This document shows positions 61,124-64,000 of a stretch of 64,000 nucleotides of DNA, piece by piece (the stretch's first letter is position 1; each line of letters begins with the position of its first letter). Source of the stretch: Mesodorylaimus sp. YZB2_4 (Eukaryota; Nematoda; Enoplea; Dorylaimida; Dorylaimidae); assembly GCA_030248295.1 (NCBI GenBank), contig JASANH010000895.1, forward strand, positions 124,001 through 188,000. The letters run 5' to 3'. The notes beneath the pieces were generated by a model. That model searched no databases. It had not been told where the DNA came from and worked only from the letters and a program-made list of their open reading frames with translations. A program made the translations under genes and the position numbers.

Positions 61124-62917
61124 TTAGCAAAAAATTCATGAAATGAAACTAGGAAAGGTAGTACATGTGATTTGATGCGCCTTCGGAGCAGGCCGGTCCA
61201 GGCTGACAAAAGGTGATCAAGAAAGATCCTGCCTGGTCACATGTACTCGCGGGTTTGTAGGGTTGACAAGAACAACTAGCCTCATTCATGTCACCAGCTT
61301 GGGGAAGGTGGCTTCTAGGAGATGCTCACATCTGCACTTCTTGTATGGTAGATATTCCATGGACTACGTACAGTAATGCAAAATGCTATTACTCAGGACA
61401 GCGCTTTCAATTTCATCATCTCCTGCTTTAGGGCAGGAATTTCGAGGAATCTGCATCTTTGCTGGACTTTTTTGCAGCTATTGGGCGCATCGAGTTTCCG
61501 CACGCATTGATGTACAGTATTGCATGCCTGTCACTTTCGACCCGATGCATGGAGTTTATGCTGATGAATATTTGTAGCTCCTCTTTAAAATTAAATAAAG
61601 ATTTGCTAATCTATCGTGAATGAGTTTTTAGAGCCTTTAATACAGATGTTCTCCACATCTTTATTCGGCGGCCATCCAAAGCTGAACAGATAGGTCAAAG
61701 AGCTTAGATATAACACACGCTTGAAATGGTGAACGCTCTGGAGGAATCTCAGAAGACATTATTTCAACTTAGTTCTTATCGTGAGTTCACAAGTTCTGTA
61801 GTCTGTCCATTTGCCTAAGAACAATGATATGCGAGTTTGGGTGCGAAAATTATAATCACGGCGATTTGAAGCCAGTGTACGTAATTTATTATGAATTGCT
61901 ATCAGAACTGCTCATGATCAAGTTAGCTCCATCTCTATGACTCGGACAGAAAGGAAGCATGTGTATATGTTGGGCGGACAAGCTTGGAGGAGCCTTAGTC
62001 GGTACGTCGGTGCAAGCCCTTAGTGACACTGAAGCAATCGAATTTCCGTTGCCTCGTGTCGGTGGGACGGGATAATCTTGTCCTGATCTACATTACCCTG
62101 CTTTGCTAAACCAGTTTCTTCATGCTTATGTTGTACTTGTTTGGTAGCACTTTTTAAACTCTGGGGCTCAACGCTAAAACGTCGTGATTTTGTTGCACTG
62201 TGATCCAGTTTATGATATGGCATAGGGAGATCATGAAACAAGCTCTCTCCTCGCTCTCAAACCATTTTGCGTTGTGCGAATGCTAACTGCGTACCTTCGA
62301 GGCCTGGTCAGTCAAGAGCGCTAAACTAAATCTAGGTACATTATCCAAACATTTTTGAGACCAACATCTTTGGAGTGTTGGACGGGTGTGCACCTTTTGG
62401 GGTCTATCGTCAATGCGTGAAGATATTACTCCCCTGGTGCCAAATGCTGTATTGTAAAATTCGCATCCTTGGCATTCTCAGAGAGCGAGTGAACATTTGA
62501 CCAAATTGTTGGTGATAGCAGAGAAGAAACTATGGCTCAGTAAACTATGAAATGCGCATTCTCCGATGTCTAGATGGGCTTAATCCACGCAAAATAAGGT
62601 GCCGCATTTACTTCTTGTGACTGATTATTATTAGCCATCAAATACAAGGCATGCAAGATCCTCCATTCCATGAACAATCTGCATGCAATGTCATTGAAGG
62701 TCTAATGAGTGTCACCAGCCGCACCCAGTGACATAAATAAAGCTAGTTGTTATGGTCTACTTGTCAACCCTAAAAACCCGCGAGTACATGTGACCAGCCA
62801 GTAGCCATGCAGGATCTTTCTTGATCACCTTTTGTCAGCCTGGACCGGCCTGCTTTGAAGGCGCATCAAACCACATGTACTACCTTTCCTAGTTTCATTT
62901 CATGAATTTTTTGCTAA
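61124..62917. mobile_element. DNA element with ~150-bp terminal inverted repeats
   Basis: 61124-61270 and 62760-62917 are inverted copies along their length: TTAGCAAAAAATTCATGAAA ... GGTGATCAAGAAAGATCCTG ... GTACTCGCGGG against its complement on the right, with small indels. Total about 1.8 kb. The ends can be read as TA-GCAAAA ... TTTTGC-TA, compatible with a TA duplication, which would fit Tc1/mariner, but this is weak. The interior has no recognisable transposase. The minus ORF at 62020-62241 contains KSRRFSVEP but has no known relative. Confidence 0.7.
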
Positions 62918-64000
62918 TGTCACTACTTTTTCAGTCCTGACTCTTCTCACCTGCCCACGATACCCCCTCGAGGACTGGCCGCGTTCGAGCACATGCAATC
63001 TCGAGTGCAAACAGCACCATTCTTCAAAATCTGCCGCCCTCCTCTCAATCTTCCTCTAAATTCCTCAGTGTGACATTATCTTGACTAAGATTATTCCTTT
63101 ACCCATGTATGGAAAATAAATATTTTATTTTGGTGTGTGACAAGCTTTCGTTTAGAATACATGATTTAGTATTTTAAAAAGGCGGTAGTAAAGAATTAAC
63201 ATTGAGTTTTTTCAAATATTTTGCAGCATTTTTTCTTACAATATTTGCATGCTGTCATTGGCGGCATGACATTTAAAAAAATTTTGTCGGCGCATCCTTC
63301 ATCCTTAATTATAACCTGAATTTTTTGCCGTTTACTCGCCAAGTTTTTGATTCCAATGCGAAGGAAGAACACTTTTTTATTGCATGTTACTCTTCTCTTA
63401 TTGACTTGACCTCGTTTGTATCCTTAACAAATTAAGTTTTAGTTCGAATTTGAATTTCCCGCCGTTGAAGTGTTCTTCTCTGCTGCTGTCTTGTAAGTTT
63501 CATGCTCTTAGAGCTACATTAGGAAGAAAAGGGCTAGGATTTTAGATCCACTTTCCCAGATCTGTGTAACTATGAATATTACGTTGGCGCATTGGATGGC
63601 TCATGGAGCGACCTCGTTTTGCTTCTGACACGCGCAAGTATAAGGGAAAATGCGAGCTCTCACAAACCATTCCTTCTGTCATCCGCTGTTATTGTCAGTC
63701 ACTCTTCATAATACACCTTTCCTCTATAACTAAACACCTTTTTTAAAAGTAAATTTTTTAATTTGAATTTCCCGCTTTTTTTGAAATTTTTTGTGTGACC
63801 CGATCCTTCAAGTATTATTATCATTGTTGTGCATGGACAGCTTTCGAAATGAAAAAAAATGTTGATTCTAATTTTTTATAATTTCCCGCCTTTTAAAAAC
63901 TACATAGCTTTTTCGTGTGTATTTATTGAGTTGATAAGCGTTTCCATAAATCCTTTGATCCCGATCAATCAATGAGCCATCAAGTTATATCCTGCACACT
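62918..64000. other. AT-rich right end, no gene recognised
   Basis: About 1.1 kb of AT-rich sequence with no exon. It contains three E2F-like words, listed separately. Confidence 0.5.
63455..63890 (+). promoter_or_regulatory. Cluster of three E2F-like sites
   Basis: TTTCCCGCC occurs exactly at 63455-63463 and 63882-63890, and TTTCCCGCT at 63768-63776. TTTSSCGC is the E2F/DP consensus. Two copies share the longer context TTTGAATTTCCCGC, so they may instead be repeat-derived. If functional they would serve a gene beyond the right edge. Confidence 0.35.

Noticed and set aside
62020..62241. Minus ORF with an RRFSVEP motif
   Set aside because: It lies inside the 61-63 kb transposon-like element, with no splice partner and no recognised family.

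Overview
The window is animal nuclear DNA. It carries about fifteen intron-bearing genes on both strands whose products are metazoan or eukaryotic: talin, FOXO, NAA60, DAP1, MGAT1, calexcitin, a globin, a casein-kinase-1/TTBK-type kinase, a tandem-PDZ protein, JNK, endosulfine, DAD1, USE1. Many introns are only 50-150 bp, with GT-AG borders and one GC-AG. Calexcitin, a BEL/Pao-type integrase relic and many DNA transposons point to a protostome invertebrate, possibly an ecdysozoan. The species cannot be read from the sequence.

Layout. 1-9929 (minus) is the 5' part of a talin gene; its 3' end lies beyond position 1. 9930-14488 is intergenic. 14489-18567 (minus) is a complete three-exon FOXO gene, with a GC-rich upstream region holding a perfect CRE palindrome. 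20476-21491 (minus) is NAA60 and 21938-23055 (minus) is DAP1. The plus strand then carries MGAT1 (24631-26320, first exon not found), calexcitin (27052-28090), an intronless globin (28354-29022), the kinase (31321-32511) and the tandem-PDZ protein (33801-34959). JNK follows on the minus strand (35827-38233).

38.9-50 kb combines transposons with a tight plus-strand gene cluster. A PIF/Harbinger-like MITE, a tRNA-derived SINE and a hAT-like element come first. Then come an intact intron-bearing MULE transposase gene (40825-43220), endosulfine, DAD1 and USE1, and a second hAT-like element in the opposite orientation. Both hAT copies have perfect 8-bp target duplications.

50-64 kb is repeat-rich and gene-poor. 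It holds an unrecognised 213-residue minus-strand gene whose 2.3-kb intron contains a broken BEL/Pao integrase and a long foldback, a predicted two-exon 55-residue microprotein, a possible lipidated-protein gene start, a Tc1/mariner relic and two further long-TIR elements.

The genes are not an operon or pathway. They cover adhesion (talin), insulin and stress signalling (FOXO, JNK), mitotic control (endosulfine), Golgi and ER glycosylation (MGAT1, DAD1), Golgi-ER traffic (USE1) and calcium or oxygen binding. For most multi-exon genes, exon borders were worked out by hand from reading-frame continuity and splice signals, and their exon lengths sum to a multiple of three. Talin exons were not all delimited, and the endosulfine and MGAT1 starts are unresolved.
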